Positions 33,309 through 45,034 of a stretch of 64,000 bases of DNA are shown in pieces. Under the pieces are notes generated by a model. That model worked only from the letters and a program-made list of their open reading frames with translations, searched no databases and had not been told where the DNA came from. Position 1 is the stretch's first letter; every line of letters starts with the position of its first letter. Origin of the DNA: Epichloe hybrida (lineage: Eukaryota; Ascomycota; Sordariomycetes; Hypocreales; Clavicipitaceae); assembly GCA_019022495.1 (NCBI GenBank), contig JAFEKR010000018.1, positions 186,001 to 250,000 on the forward strand, written 5' to 3'. A program made the position numbers and the translations under genes.

Positions 33309-34213
33309 GCCTTCGGTGCGCGCCGACACTGCGCGAACAGAGCAGCAGTCGTCAAGTCAATCGGGATCAATCCGTCATTAGCATCGGAGGAGGAATGCAG
33401 AAAAAAGACGACTGTGTCTGTAAAGTATGCGGTGGAGTGTGGCCTCGGTCGGTTTATATATGGTGCTTGATGCGGTGACCGAGCTGCGAGTTGCGGGCTG
33501 AGCTGGGCCAAAGAAAGCGCCTCGGAATGATGGCTGGGGTTTCAGCTGGAAAGACTCGCTCAAAGGACTCGGAGGACTCACAGGACTCGCAGGACTCAAA
33601 GGCTTCTTCACTGATCAGAGAACAAACAGGCAATATTATTTATAATTAGGAGGACTCGTTTGTGACGCACGCGAGTGCGAGTCCAGGTGGAGTGGGGCGG
33701 TTTCCAAGGCGGATGAAAGGGGTGGAGCAGCTCGAACATGGAGAATTGCACAATGAGCCAATCAGACGAAGCCAGGGACGCAAGTGTTGGAATTGTACCG
33801 ACATGCAAGCAAGATGGAAAGGAGTACTAAAACAACAACCCATGAAAACAATAGATACTAGTGCTCATCAGCTTGTTCTATTCCAAGCACTGCCGGGATT
33901 GTCTTCACAATCAATTTCTATCATACCGCGGTATCATACAAGTCCCCTTGTCAAACCAAAACTCCTCGCCCATGCAAGCCTCGCCTATAAGCGAGGCAGT
34001 GATTAATGATGCATGCCTTTTACCCAATTTTGTTTTCATCATACCAGACACCAACCACTCTCTGAAAACTTCAACTATGGAGTACAGGTAGGTACACTAA
34101 TCCAAAAGAAAAAAACATGAAAAATATAGTACACAGTACAGGTCGAAAGCGTGTCAGGTACGCAGAGTAGATGAATGCATACTAGGAATTCAGCATCATC
34201 GAGCACAGTGAGC
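33309..34213. other. Intergenic, kinase promoter and SWR1 3' region
   Basis: 905 bp with a purine/pyrimidine direct repeat (GGACTC units near 33555-33600). No gene seen. Confidence 0.5.
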
Positions 34214-37200
34214 TCATCGTTTTCTCGTGTCCCTCCCCTTCTTCTTGCTCTTCTTCTTGTCCTTTGGCAGCTCCAATTTGGTGTACTTCAGTTCTTCGGT
34301 CATGGCGTCAAGCATGTACTGGTCGATGTTGCCCATGCGTTCTCCCCACGCGTTGCATTCAAATTCGCCATCGTCGACGGGTGGCGTTTCCTCCATGTCC
34401 AGATCTCCATCCAGCACGGACTTTCCAGCTGGCGTTCCTTGTCTCGTCGTCGAGGTTCCAGAGGCTGGGCCACCGGCTTTCTCCGTAAAGTCGGCGTCGT
34501 CGGCTTGGATCTCTCTTTCAGCTATACGTGCGGCAGCAACGTCTTCCCTATCCTCAGCTTGCTCGAGTGCTCGACCAACTGTTCGCTGGTCCCTGCTTGT
34601 GTCTGGTCCACCAAGAACTCTGTCCAGGGCAGCATCAGCAGCGGCAACGCCCTCGCTGGTAAAATCTACCTTGTCCTCCAACGCGTCTCTGGCCGAGACT
34701 CTGTTGAAGTAGTCTGTTGTGAACTCTCCTTCTTGTATCACGACGTCATCCAGCATCTGCTTTTGCGATGCTTTGCGCAGGATGTTGGCTTCGATTGTGT
34801 GTTCGCTGACTAGGCGATATATGTGAACGTCGCGGGTCTGGCCGATGCGGTGGCATCGATCCTGACACTGCTTGTCCATGGCTGGATTCCAATCTTGGTC
34901 ATAGAATATCACTGTGTCCGCCCCTGTCAAATTGATACCTAGGCCACCAGAGCGCGTCGATAGTATGAAACACAGAATTCTCGGGTCGTTGTTGAATCTG
35001 TCAGTCAATATCTGCCGCTGTTCCACTTTGGTTGCACCGTCCAGTCGTAGGTACTTGTGGCCGTGAATGTTCAGGAACTGCTCTAGAATGTCCAGAACTT
35101 TGGTCATTTGGGTAAAGATGAGAGCACGATGACCGCCGGATTGCAATTTGCGGAGCAGCTTGTCCAAAACTTGAAGTTTACCGCAGTCGTATTGGAGAAG
35201 TTGCCTGTCAGGAAATTGGATGCTATGTGTCATACGAGCCTCATGCCAGGGGTCTGCGGGAGACTGTTTCGGAAGGAACGGAGCCCATCGCACTGGTGCG
35301 GAGAGCTTGAGGTCTTCGTCTGTGAATGCCTCTACTGCCCTGCGACCAAGAAGGATTTCATCTAGATCCCGTGTTACAACACGAGGTGTGACGCAAGAAA
35401 ATTTGGAAATGGTGGACTTCAGGTTCTCGGCTCGCTCAACGAGTGTTGGAATAAGTGCGCGAATGGATGCCAAGTCACCCTCCAACCAAGACATGAGCTT
35501 CTGCGGAAGGCGCGGCTTCGGTCGGCAAGGACGCTTGTATGCATCAATAGAAACCAGATCGATGACGTTTTTGCCGTAGATGGGACGCTGCTGTCGGCGC
35601 AGAGCATTGAGGTAGACGCAATGTTGCAATTCCTCAAAACGACCCCAGCGTGAGGCACTCTCTAGATATGAGATGCTGGACTCTACTGACGACGGATCGA
35701 GTATTGTATACGCTGCTTGAGCCCTGCTTTTTTGTGCTTCTCGCAGGTCCATTAGTGACCGGTGCGAACTCAGTTGTGCCACACGCTCAGCAACAACACT
35801 CGACAATGGCTCATGCTGTGTGGGAATGAGATTGAGGAACCCCAAGTTGACGGTGCTCATTGGTGCATCTCCTAGAAGAGATCGTAGCCTCTGCTCCGTG
35901 AACTTGTACTCGGTGGCGATAGATCTCGACATGCGGAAAGATGTCATAATGGGACGGTCAATGAATAAGTCTGGGTGATTGCAAACTTTGCGGAGTTGCA
36001 TCAGGCAGTTGATAATGGACAAGTAATTCCCGGACGACAAAGTATCCTTGGTTTCGGATCTTGAAAGAAAACCATCATACAGCTCACGTTGCCGTTTTGA
36101 GAGACGACAAAACTCGACATGCTCATACTTGGCTGGCATCTGCTTTTCCACGTCGGCTTTGAGCCGCCGAAGCAAATATGGCCGTAGAACTTTGTGAAGC
36201 TTGGATATGATGGCCCTTGCTTCTTCGTCCATCTGATCCCTGCCACTTTCCAAAATTTGAGATTCGGGTCTGTGGAACCAGTCCTGGAATTCCTGCAGGT
36301 CCGCGAAACCACCTGCACCATTTTCAGCAGGCATCAAGAAGAAGAGTAGTGACCAAAGCTCCGTGAGATTGTTTTGCAATGGTGTGCCGGTAAGGAGGAG
36401 ACGAGCCCGAGTGTTGAATCCGAGAAGCGTTTGCCACCTTTGCGACTTGAAATTCTTGATATTGTGAGCTTCATCGAGCACCATGAAATGCCAACGTCGG
36501 CGCTTGAACACTTGCTGATCCTGGAGCACCAGCTGGTAAGATGTAATGCAAACGTTCCAAACATCATCGTTGTTCCAGCCCTGGCGCTTCCTTTTTCGCT
36601 CTTCTTGTGAACCGTAGTAGGCCAAGATTTTGAACCCCGGGCACCACTTCTTGAATTCCATCTCCCAGTTCAGCATGACACTTGTCGGGACGACGACCAA
36701 GTGAGGACCCCAAACATGATGATGGCAAGCCAAGTGAGCCAAAAGTGCAATTGTTTGAATGGTTTTACCTAGACCCATTTCGTCGGCTAAAATGCCATTG
36801 GTGTTGTTCGCGTAAAGGCCGGCTAGCCAATCTAAGCCATCATGTTGATACTCACGTAGATTGCCGCGAAGAAGGAACGGGATTTCAGTCTTGTGAGGTG
36901 AAGAAGATGCATGTGGTGTATCAGCTCCGCTAGTTGACTGCTTCGTGCTGACGAGTTCGGATGAGGCCTGCATCTCGACATCCGAAAGATTGTCTTCCGA
37001 CCTTGGAGGTGAGTGGCTTCGTCGAGGGCTTGTTGCACTCATAGCTGAGGCTGTTTCCGGGTTGGAAAATTGTGTTTCTTTCTCAGCATTTTCCTCGCCA
37101 TATGGTGAGCAAGATGTGCGATCGCCATGCGACTTGGTAATTGACAGATCACCATTTAGCAAACCACTGCTTGTATTCTTGAAACCCTTTTCCACGAGTA

Positions 37201-39490
37201 TCTCGCTCCCGTCTGGCTTTTCTTTGTTGACACCGTTCATCGTTGCGGAGCTCTCGATGGACATGTCGGCAGCAAGGTTTTCTGTCCCCTCGTGGCCATT
37301 GGTCAAGGATTGCTGTGTCGTCGTGATGTGTTTTTCGTCCTTGTTCTGGACAGTCGCGTTCGCTTCATGATCAATGCCAGCATCTGTAGCCACTGCATGA
37401 GTCTCGTCAGTAGCGTCTTCCATTACAGTGTCTGCATTCCTGTGCTCTGTGATGCTCGTGTCGGGTTCTTCAATTGCCTCCCGCTTTATTTGCTTGAGCT
37501 CTGATTTGTCAAAGAACAACCCAAGAAGACCACCAGTTTCATTGTCGTCTGATTCATCATCAGCCTCATCGTCACCAAGTCCGTCGCCGTCCTCATCGTC
37601 GCTGTTCATGTCGCTTGAGGACATGTCATCATCCATGTCCACTGATTCGTCGCTTGTTTCTTCACCACCAGCAGTAGCGTCGACCCCTATGTCACTTGCG
37701 TCGACATTGATATTTGTCCGTGTGTTGGGCCCTGAGTTGAGGTCCGGGAGATGAGCATATTTGGCCCTCAATTCTTCTTGTGTCAAACCTTCGTCAGCAA
37801 TACCTTTTGCATCGCCCTCGCCACCATCGTCCTCGTCGTCTTCGTCCGAGCTTGACATGTTATCGCTATCGAGCTCATCACCACCATCACTGTCGGTATC
37901 ACTGGCGTCAGATGCCAGATTTGTTCCATCAACTTCATCTTCGGTGGCTGCGCTGACGCTCAGAACATCAGACCCATCATCGTCGTCGTCGTCGTCGTCG
38001 TCATCATCATCATCAATACTATCACCGTCTTCGTCTGACGGTTGTTCTGAGTCGAGCCCGCTCCTTCGAGCTTGCAGCTTCTGTTCAGACAAGTTGACCG
38101 CCTCATTGAGAGCTGCCTTGACTCGCTTCTGTTCTTCTGCCTCCCACTGCTCTAGACGTTGGCGATTGACTTGGGCTCGAACATTCTCCCAAAGGCCAAA
38201 CACGGCGCGAGTGACAAGTCGATAACGTATTATCCATTTCTCTCTAGTTTCTGCTTCCAATTGCTCTGCAGATTTAGGCTGCCTGCGCATCCATTCGTCC
38301 CGACACGCCTCAGCGAGCTTCTTTGCTGCAGCACGATGCCGTTGTTGCTCTGCCAGTAAAAGTTTACGAAAGTTGGCCATGGCCTTGACCATGTGATCTT
38401 GCCGAGCCCATTGTCTGGGTATTTCCTCCTCGCCCTCAGGAGCAAAGAGGGAACACCGTCCAATGGAGAGAATCCCTCCGTGTTCAACCTCTTGTTCGAT
38501 CCGCAGTATCATGCGGGCCTCCCGATGGGCGATTTCATCAGTAAAGGCAGGGCCATCCTCTGAGGCAAAGAGTCCACCATCCTCCACTGCAATGGTCCCA
38601 GCTCTGGTCCAGAAATCATCAAAATCGCTACCAATTTTGGCTCGCTTGCGGACTTGATGCGGATGAACCAAAGGAATGATGTCAGAGCAACCGATGTGTA
38701 ACTTTGTTTGAGGCGACTGCACGCTGTCATCTTGTGATATGTACGTTGAATCGTAATCAGGTGATTCGGTGTGTGCGTCTGGCGCTGCCTCCCAGCGGGA
38801 TGATCGTCGAGTTCTTGTGGATTGCCTAGTGGGCTGAGAGGATGGAGATGGCGTACGGCGGCGTAGAGTTCGCGGGGTGCTTCTCGGGCCAGAAGGTGCA
38901 GGATGAGGTTTTCTTGTGGCTGACTTCGCCGTGGGCGTTTCTTTCTTGACGGATCCTGGCTTGTTGCTCGGGATTTTGTTCGGCGTCGTGCTAGGCTTCT
39001 TCGCTTGTGATGATGAGCTCTTGGTTCCTAGGGCCCCTCGTGTCAATCTTTTTGTGCTTGGTGGCTGCAGTTCGAGTGGCAACGTGTTGATTCGACCCGA
39101 CTTGCGGCGGCCATTTTCTTGAAATCTGGTAGGGCCATCGGCAACGATCTTTTTCCAAGGAGGGGATATAGGCTTAGGCTTTCGCGCCGAGGACGGTGTC
39201 GGAGGAGGAGTGCTGTCCTGCGTACGACGCCTCTTGGCAGGTCGCTCGTCTTGTGCTCCATGATCGAGGTTGTCACCATTTGTTTGCATCGGCACGTGGC
39301 CGTTTGTATGCAGCGGCGCGTCTGTAGCGGCTTGCGTATCCGCTTCCGATGCATCCAAAATATCGTTTGCTTTGGTCTGGGTGGATGCCACGTCATTTTG
39401 ATGCGGAATTGCTGTCGCGATGGTTGTTTCGTGGTTCTGGGATTCCTCGATGGCCACATGGTTGTTGGGAGACGCGGTCTCGGGCATCAT
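34214..39490 (-). CDS. SWR1: SWR1 chromatin-remodelling ATPase (H2A.Z exchange)
   Basis: Catalytic subunit of the SWR1 complex, which replaces H2A by H2A.Z. Single uninterrupted exon of 1758 aa from ATG 39490 (a second ATG follows at 39487). The order is: basic disordered N-terminus, HSA domain (about RQWARQDHMVKAMANFRKLLLAEQ to KWIIRYRLVTRAVFGLWENV), long acidic region with an Asp run (about 37980-38020), the SNF2 ATPase lobe 1 (DEMGLGKTIQT Walker A, LDEAHNIKN DEAH box), a family-typical long insertion, and lobe 2 (STRSGGLGINLTGADTVIF, HRIGQTRDVHIY). The C-terminal tail ends Lys/Arg-rich. An in-frame extension upstream of 39490 has no ATG. Divergent from the complex I gene. Confidence 0.94.
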   Translation of the reverse strand: MMPETASPNNHVAIEESQNHETTIATAIPHQNDVASTQTKANDILDASEADTQAATDAPLHTNGHVPMQTNGDNLDHGAQDERPAKRRRTQDSTPPPTPSSARKPKPISPPWKKIVADGPTRFQENGRRKSGRINTLPLELQPPSTKRLTRGALGTKSSSSQAKKPSTTPNKIPSNKPGSVKKETPTAKSATRKPHPAPSGPRSTPRTLRRRTPSPSSQPTRQSTRTRRSSRWEAAPDAHTESPDYDSTYISQDDSVQSPQTKLHIGCSDIIPLVHPHQVRKRAKIGSDFDDFWTRAGTIAVEDGGLFASEDGPAFTDEIAHREARMILRIEQEVEHGGILSIGRCSLFAPEGEEEIPRQWARQDHMVKAMANFRKLLLAEQQRHRAAAKKLAEACRDEWMRRQPKSAEQLEAETREKWIIRYRLVTRAVFGLWENVRAQVNRQRLEQWEAEEQKRVKAALNEAVNLSEQKLQARRSGLDSEQPSDEDGDSIDDDDDDDDDDDDDGSDVLSVSAATEDEVDGTNLASDASDTDSDGGDELDSDNMSSSDEDDEDDGGEGDAKGIADEGLTQEELRAKYAHLPDLNSGPNTRTNINVDASDIGVDATAGGEETSDESVDMDDDMSSSDMNSDDEDGDGLGDDEADDESDDNETGGLLGLFFDKSELKQIKREAIEEPDTSITEHRNADTVMEDATDETHAVATDAGIDHEANATVQNKDEKHITTTQQSLTNGHEGTENLAADMSIESSATMNGVNKEKPDGSEILVEKGFKNTSSGLLNGDLSITKSHGDRTSCSPYGEENAEKETQFSNPETASAMSATSPRRSHSPPRSEDNLSDVEMQASSELVSTKQSTSGADTPHASSSPHKTEIPFLLRGNLREYQHDGLDWLAGLYANNTNGILADEMGLGKTIQTIALLAHLACHHHVWGPHLVVVPTSVMLNWEMEFKKWCPGFKILAYYGSQEERKRKRQGWNNDDVWNVCITSYQLVLQDQQVFKRRRWHFMVLDEAHNIKNFKSQRWQTLLGFNTRARLLLTGTPLQNNLTELWSLLFFLMPAENGAGGFADLQEFQDWFHRPESQILESGRDQMDEEARAIISKLHKVLRPYLLRRLKADVEKQMPAKYEHVEFCRLSKRQRELYDGFLSRSETKDTLSSGNYLSIINCLMQLRKVCNHPDLFIDRPIMTSFRMSRSIATEYKFTEQRLRSLLGDAPMSTVNLGFLNLIPTQHEPLSSVVAERVAQLSSHRSLMDLREAQKSRAQAAYTILDPSSVESSISYLESASRWGRFEELQHCVYLNALRRQQRPIYGKNVIDLVSIDAYKRPCRPKPRLPQKLMSWLEGDLASIRALIPTLVERAENLKSTISKFSCVTPRVVTRDLDEILLGRRAVEAFTDEDLKLSAPVRWAPFLPKQSPADPWHEARMTHSIQFPDRQLLQYDCGKLQVLDKLLRKLQSGGHRALIFTQMTKVLDILEQFLNIHGHKYLRLDGATKVEQRQILTDRFNNDPRILCFILSTRSGGLGINLTGADTVIFYDQDWNPAMDKQCQDRCHRIGQTRDVHIYRLVSEHTIEANILRKASQKQMLDDVVIQEGEFTTDYFNRVSARDALEDKVDFTSEGVAAADAALDRVLGGPDTSRDQRTVGRALEQAEDREDVAAARIAEREIQADDADFTEKAGGPASGTSTTRQGTPAGKSVLDGDLDMEETPPVDDGEFECNAWGERMGNIDQYMLDAMTEELKYTKLELPKDKKKSKKKGRDTRKR

Positions 39491-40122
39491 GGCAACGTAG
39501 AGCCCGGAAACGCAAGCAGGCGTGAGCTCAGCGAGGCCAGCATTTGAAGGGTAGAAATTATAGTCTACGGATGCGTAGCGTCTCAGCGGATATTCATACA
39601 GGTTTTGCACATGATCAGAGACCTGTGGCGCGAGCTGCGGCAAGATTCGTGAGCAAATGCCGGCTTCCTAGCAAAACTTTTGAGATGGGGAGAAAATGGA
39701 AACGCGGATGACATGGTTGCGCTCAACCTTCCCTTTCGCCAGTCACAAAGCACCTTGGCTTGGCTTGTGCTGTCATAGCCACAGCTGATTTTCCTCCCCA
39801 CTTGTCTGCCACTGGACTTGGAGCCGACCCAGTTTATCTTCAGAAGAAGCTGGCCTTACTCCGTAGTCATCATCTAGTGCGCGAATCAACGTTTGTATTC
39901 TCAATGCTGCTGTTAATGCCTGAGGCGACATATCCAGCATCGAACGCTGGCCGGGTCGATTCGAGCCGCTCAACTTCACGAGATACGGACAGCTGTCTGA
40001 CACGGACTGTCACGTCACGACCTGCAATTGGGCGCCGACGACATTATCTATTCGCCCAAGGTGCGCACCAACCTCAGCTGATCCCTTTCTTCCGCCGATA
40101 TCTTCACTATTTTGCTCCCAAG
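39491..40122. promoter_or_regulatory. Divergent promoter region SWR1 / NDUFB8-type
   Basis: 632 bp between the two start codons. Contains an exact TACTCCGTA (39857-39865), the complement of a 9-mer found three other times in the window. Confidence 0.4.
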
Positions 40123-40792
40123 ATGCTCGCCCAACGCATTGTCCGGTCAACCACTTTCCGCTCAAACATTGCGGCAACTCGATGTCTTCCTACGATTCAG
40201 CGCCGAGGCTTTCTACCCGCCTCGCTTTCTGACCGCAAGGTCATTGATGCGAAGTATCCCGAACGCCAGACGATGGCCGAGACCGACGACCCTGGCATGG
40301 TTGGTACCCTATCATGCTCGCCACCAACATCCCTCCCCGCGTCGCAAGCTTCAAGTAATGGCTAACCAAGCGACAATAGAACGGTGGCTACATCAACCCT
40401 CCTCGAATCAAGCGTCAATTCAGAGATCCATATGCCAATTGGTGGGACCCTCAGGAACGTCGAAATTTTGGCGAGCCTATTCACGAAGACAATGACGTCC
40501 TAGGCATATTTTCACCCCATGAGTACACTTGGACAAAGCCAGGCCCAGGATCAGTAATGATTGGAGCTTTTGTTGCGGTTTTTCTGGGCGTCTCAGGACT
40601 GGTATACTTGAAGTACCCGGATCAGCCTACCTACCCTCGAGAATTCGAGGCCGGTTTAGAGCGAGAGCTGGGCGGACCTGGGGCTGTGCGGGTATGTACA
40701 GTACTTGAGGCTTAAGAGCCCAACCAAGATCACATTGCAGTAGCTAACAATCTGTGTCACAGGCACGAAAAGAGGGCGACGAGGAGCCTTGA
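40123..40792 (+). CDS. Mitochondrial complex I accessory subunit, NDUFB8 (ASHI)-type
   Basis: A 172-aa membrane-arm subunit of NADH:ubiquinone oxidoreductase. Exons: 40123-40299, 40380-40691, 40763-40792. The N-terminus (MLAQRIVRSTTFRSNIAATRCLP) is a mitochondrial presequence. The core NGGYINPPRIKRQFRDPY, WWDPQERRNFGEPIHEDNDVLGIFSPHEYTW and one transmembrane helix (IGAFVAVFLGVSGLVYL) match the fungal subunit. The first intron has an unusual GTTGGT donor but a canonical GCTAACC branch site and TAG acceptor. The last exon encodes only nine residues. Confidence 0.88.
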
Positions 40793-41587
40793 AATACGGA
40801 GGGCTGACAATGCGTTTGAGGTTGATGTACATAGTCGAGGCGTGGAGGACGAGAACAACTGTAAAACAACGGCCTCTTACTGTTGTCATGTCAGGCAGAA
40901 TCTGATTGAGGCCTTCAAACTTACGGCATGTGTTTTCTCGGACCAAGTAGCTCAATTCGCGAACTACCTTTTCTTTGTCACGAGGCATGACCCCCTTGGT
41001 GTTTGCCATGGAACAATAATCGCGGAAAGTTCCACGGGCAATCTTCGACTTCGGCCTGCACGCAACGACGTGGGATCTCCTAGCTGCTTCATGAATGAAC
41101 CTTGGAAGCTGGGCTGCTCCAGTCGATGGGCCCAAGCAGACTGCTGCATCCAATTCCCACGTAGCAGCTTTGACTGACCAGACGTGACTTGTGACTGACA
41201 GGTGTAAAGCACTGTAGTGGCGGCCGCAACCCACAAAACCGGCCAGTTGGCACACGCCTGCACTTGAAGGGCAATTTCTCTCGCAAAATCCAGTCTGCTT
41301 CTCGCTTCTCGCTTATCGCTGCTACTTTCAGCAGCCCTTTGACCTTGGACCGGCAAGAACGCCATGCTGTTGTCTAGGTAGCAAATCTCAGCCCGTTTGC
41401 TTCCTCTGCGCTGACACTTTTGCCGGGAATTTCGCAATGGTCCAGCATCTGGTAGTCTCTGACTTTATTACAACGAGTTATCCCGGGCTGCTTTCATCAT
41501 CAACAACGACGAGCCATTCGTCAACGTCGAGCATCACAGGGCAGTGAATCCGAAAAGTCAAACGCATATTCTATTCTGTTGAACAAG
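40793..41587. other. Intergenic, no gene seen
   Basis: 795 bp. Presumed 3'UTR of the complex I gene and promoter of the hypothetical gene. Confidence 0.45.
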
Positions 41588-43573
41588 ATGCGATATGAAG
41601 ATTGGGACATATTGCTGTTCCCGCACGACTGCAAAGTTCCCCTCAAGGAGTTCAAAGTTGCCTGTCACGTCGTCCCCGATCCAGGTACCGCTGTCCATCT
41701 CCCTGATTCCTTCAACCGGGCAGTCCCTAATTTACTTTTGCTCGAATCTAGAGTCTCGTCAACTCGGCTGCCCCTCTGCTTTGCCGACACTTTGCTGCTT
41801 TGTTCCAAGCCTACCTCCCGGGTCACCATTTCAGGTCTCGATTCACTCTTGGACAGCGCCAGTCGTGAGCCAGGCTGCACAGGCATACAGCCAATTCCCA
41901 GAGAGCATGAAGTTTGAGGCTCGGCTGTTAATAGATGGAAGACTTGTGGCGTAAGTAGGCTTGCGTAGCAGATGTAAACATACACGGCATCGAACTGCTT
42001 ACACCGTCCAAGGTCTACGACTCTAGGTACAAAGAGTGCGTGGCCGCATATCATCGCACAAGCATGGGGTAAGTCAAAGCCCGTCATGAGCAAGGGCCTT
42101 TTCACGTGCTGACCGTGAAAGCGTTTTCTGCGACTACCGAGCTCGAACCTCTCAAATTCCCAGGCTTCAAAGAAGAGCTCCTTCAGCAAGATTGGTGGGT
42201 TCCGGCAGATGACCTGGGCCGCATCAAGGTGGTGCTGAGCGAGGGCTTCCCCCGCGATTCCGTAACCACACCGTTCGAGAGGATAAAGAACATTGTTGCC
42301 TTTTCGTTCCAGCATGCCCCTCAAGGTATGTTGACCGCTTCAGACAGCACTGGTACACAGCAGTAGTCTGTACTGCCACGCAACTCGTGCCGCTTACAAT
42401 ATCCGCAGATATACTGGAATCGTCAGCCATCGCGTGGCCCAACGCTTCCATGTGGCGCAGAGCACCTTATACAGCACAAATGGAAGTTCCGACGTTGCAG
42501 GGAGACGACTCTGAATCACATGCTCATTCTCCTCGGCGTCAATCAAACGCTGGTGGGCAGCGTATGAATGATTTTGGAAACTTCACAAATGCAACGACGA
42601 TCATTGGGAACAGGCGGGCCACGCATCCAAACTGTGGCACAGTCGCATATCCCGGCTTTAGGAATCCCGATCTGTTTACAAGTGCTGCTTATTTTGATTA
42701 CTGGGACAACCTGGGCCTGGGCATGGCTGGCAATCTCATGCGCAACGGCATTACGTCTAGGATTGGTAGAATATCAAACAGTGATACAAGCATGCCGGAC
42801 TACATCCCCGTGGGACCGGGAAGTCAGTTTCTAGACGAACAGATTACAGGCAACTTACCCCACGGCGGAGAGAAGCAAACAGTAAACCCGAAAGTGCCCA
42901 CCAACACACCAACCGCGGCAGACATTGGGGGTTGCGAGAAAGAACGTAGGTGCTTTTCGATGCGAGCGAGTCATGGAATACAGAGGCTGACAGAACAACT
43001 TTAGCTGTAGGGTATCCCATCATCATGCACAACAACTCGCTTCCAGATTTTGCAGACAAGTTGACAAATTCTTTGCTGAATCAACCAATGCCGATTCATG
43101 GTCGGCGCGGGGCTTCTAAAGTGCCATGTGCAGATGTGAAATCCCGGAAAGAAAACCGCGGTCAGACGCATGCCGTGCCCGCCTCAGCCGCGGGGAATCC
43201 AGCAGCAGTCGATTATCATGAGCACCAGGAGATGCGACGTGTGTCACAGCAAATGGTTATACCATCCGGATCTAGCCTGCCTGTTGGGAATGTTGACGCA
43301 CAGAAAGCAGACCTAGATCGATGCGATGGAACTGCACAATGTTCAGCGCCTATGATGTCCAACAAAAGTAACGTCATCAAGATGTGCTCTACCGAGGGGG
43401 GCAACGAGACGACCAGGATAATGTCGGACAAGGGTATGAAAAGAAGCCGGAATTTCACCCCTGCATCGTCAAGGGTCAAAGATGACGACGAAGACGAACC
43501 ACGCAGAGCTAGCCCAAGGATTCGCTTGACACCCGTGGCGGAGGACGGTCTCACTTCTACTAGCGTTGCTTGA
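41588..43573 (+). CDS. Conserved-looking fungal hypothetical protein
   Basis: Six exons: 41588-41684, 41752-41950, 42013-42068, 42122-42325, 42409-42945, 43005-43573; phases agree at every junction; 553 aa. The N-terminal ~180 residues form a compact domain: MRYEDWDILLFPHDCKVPLKEFKVACHVV, CFVPSLPPGSPFQVSIHSW, FEARLLIDGRLVASTT, LEPLKFPGFKEELLQQDWWVPADDLGRIKVVLSEGFPRD, and RIKNIVAFSFQHAPQ. From memory this resembles a widespread fungal protein group without known function, with a beta-sandwich-like 'LIDGRLVA' centre. The C-terminal two thirds are disordered, Asn/Ser-rich and end with a basic/acidic patch (KDDDEDEPRRASPRIRL) that could be a nuclear signal. No signal peptide. Function not assignable. 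Confidence 0.68.
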
Positions 43574-44329
43574 CTGCCAACCCGCTACGTTCCAGCCAGG
43601 CGCATATTTACCTGAATTGACCCCGGCAGTAGCTGTAATTCATTGTTGAAAGCTCACTGGTTCTTGTAGTATATTACATACATCTTCTATAGAGTTGCAG
43701 CGTTTTATAGTTTCGATACAATTATGCTGCCAGTTTCTTTCTCTTCGATTGTGCACTTGGTTGCTTTATGCCGTAGAGGAAGAAGAATAAAGCCAGCGTT
43801 CTGTGTTCACCTCGATGGTGAGTCTACGGTTGTTTTGAAGATATTGCACAGAGCAACGTGGGAAACGCTTTGGGAAATGGCAGCTGACCGACCCCTATAG
43901 CCTATAGGCCAGGCTTTATCGTGCATGGGGCACGTGACGTCGGGAAAAGATGTTCCCTAGCAGGATGATCTATTTTCCATTATACAAAAAGAAGGATCAA
44001 AGCTCTTCTCTTAGAGAGAGCAGTCAAGTGAAAGTCATATGCTTCTTTGTGTGCGATATCGCGTTTAGCCACGTGCATCTTCAGTTTCCCTAATACGGTC
44101 ATACGCGCAGGCAATTCGTCATAGACGATTATCCGCCATCGGGCAACAAGGACACGTCGTTGGGCGATATCTTTTTGATCAGGTGATTATTGGGAGTCAC
44201 AAGCTCCACCGTTTCGCCATGCGGCACGAGGCAGGCAGGCTTGTCGCGACTCGAGGGATAATATTTCATCGACATTGAAACGCACGAGTACCCGCCAAGT
44301 GCGCTCTCTTAGTATCCCCCCCAAGAACA
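43574..44329. other. Intergenic, no gene seen
   Basis: 756 bp. The left part is likely 3'UTR; the right part is the promoter of the M24 gene. Confidence 0.45.
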
Positions 44330-45034
44330 ATGTCGGGACCTAGTTCTGTCATCGCTGACGAGGCGGCGCGAGCGTCGTATCTCCGGGACGCGGAAAGCAA
44401 AGCCGTCCAGCTATTCGAGGCGATTGAGGAGCATCTTGTTCGGCCAGGGGTGAGCGAGAAAGCCGTCAGCAAAGAAATCTACGACCTGGGCTTCAACCTC
44501 TTGGGCATCAAGACTCACTGGCACAAGAGAATCGTCAGGAGCGGGCCGAACACGCTGTGTCCGTTTGAAGAGAACCCCGCCGACCGAGTCATCCAGGCAG
44601 ACGACATTGTCGTGGTCGACCTCGGCCCCGTGCTGGAGGAATGGGAGGCTGATTTCGGGCGGACCTTTGTGCTGGGAAACGACGCGGCCAAGACGAGGCT
44701 CCGCGACGCCCTGGAGCCAATGTGGAACAAGGTGAAGGGGGCGTACGACGCGAACCCCGGCATGTCGGGAGAGGAGCTGTACGATGTCGCTGTGCGGTCT
44801 GCCGAGGCTGATGGCTGGGTGTTCGGCGCGCCCATCGCCGGTCACATCGTGGGGTGTTTTCCGCACGAGCGCATCCCCCGCGACAAGATTGCGCTGTACA
44901 TTACGAGGGGGAACGACAAGTCGATGGACTGCTGTGGGGGCGATGGTCTGAGGCGCCATTGGATCTTGGAGATACATCTGCGGGATCCAGGTGGCCGATT
45001 TGGCGGCTTCTTCGAGCAGCTTTTGACTGCGTAG
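44330..45034 (+). CDS. Peptidase M24 (aminopeptidase P/methionine aminopeptidase fold)
   Basis: Single exon, 234 aa, covering just one pita-bread domain. The five metal ligands of the family are all visible: Asp in VVVDLGP, Asp in EADFGRTF, His in IAGHIVG, Glu in WILEIHL and Glu in GGFFEQLL. No signal peptide or N-terminal creatinase-type domain, so it is likely cytosolic. It may be an Xaa-Pro dipeptidase-like enzyme or a hydrolase of unknown substrate. The ATG is in good context (ACAATGTCG). Confidence 0.85.
   Translation: MSGPSSVIADEAARASYLRDAESKAVQLFEAIEEHLVRPGVSEKAVSKEIYDLGFNLLGIKTHWHKRIVRSGPNTLCPFEENPADRVIQADDIVVVDLGPVLEEWEADFGRTFVLGNDAAKTRLRDALEPMWNKVKGAYDANPGMSGEELYDVAVRSAEADGWVFGAPIAGHIVGCFPHERIPRDKIALYITRGNDKSMDCCGGDGLRRHWILEIHLRDPGGRFGGFFEQLLTA

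Noticed and set aside
37428..38225. Serine-rich plus-strand frames opposite SWR1
   Set aside because: Antisense of the Asp/Glu-rich acidic region (GAC/GAT read backwards gives Ser/Val runs).
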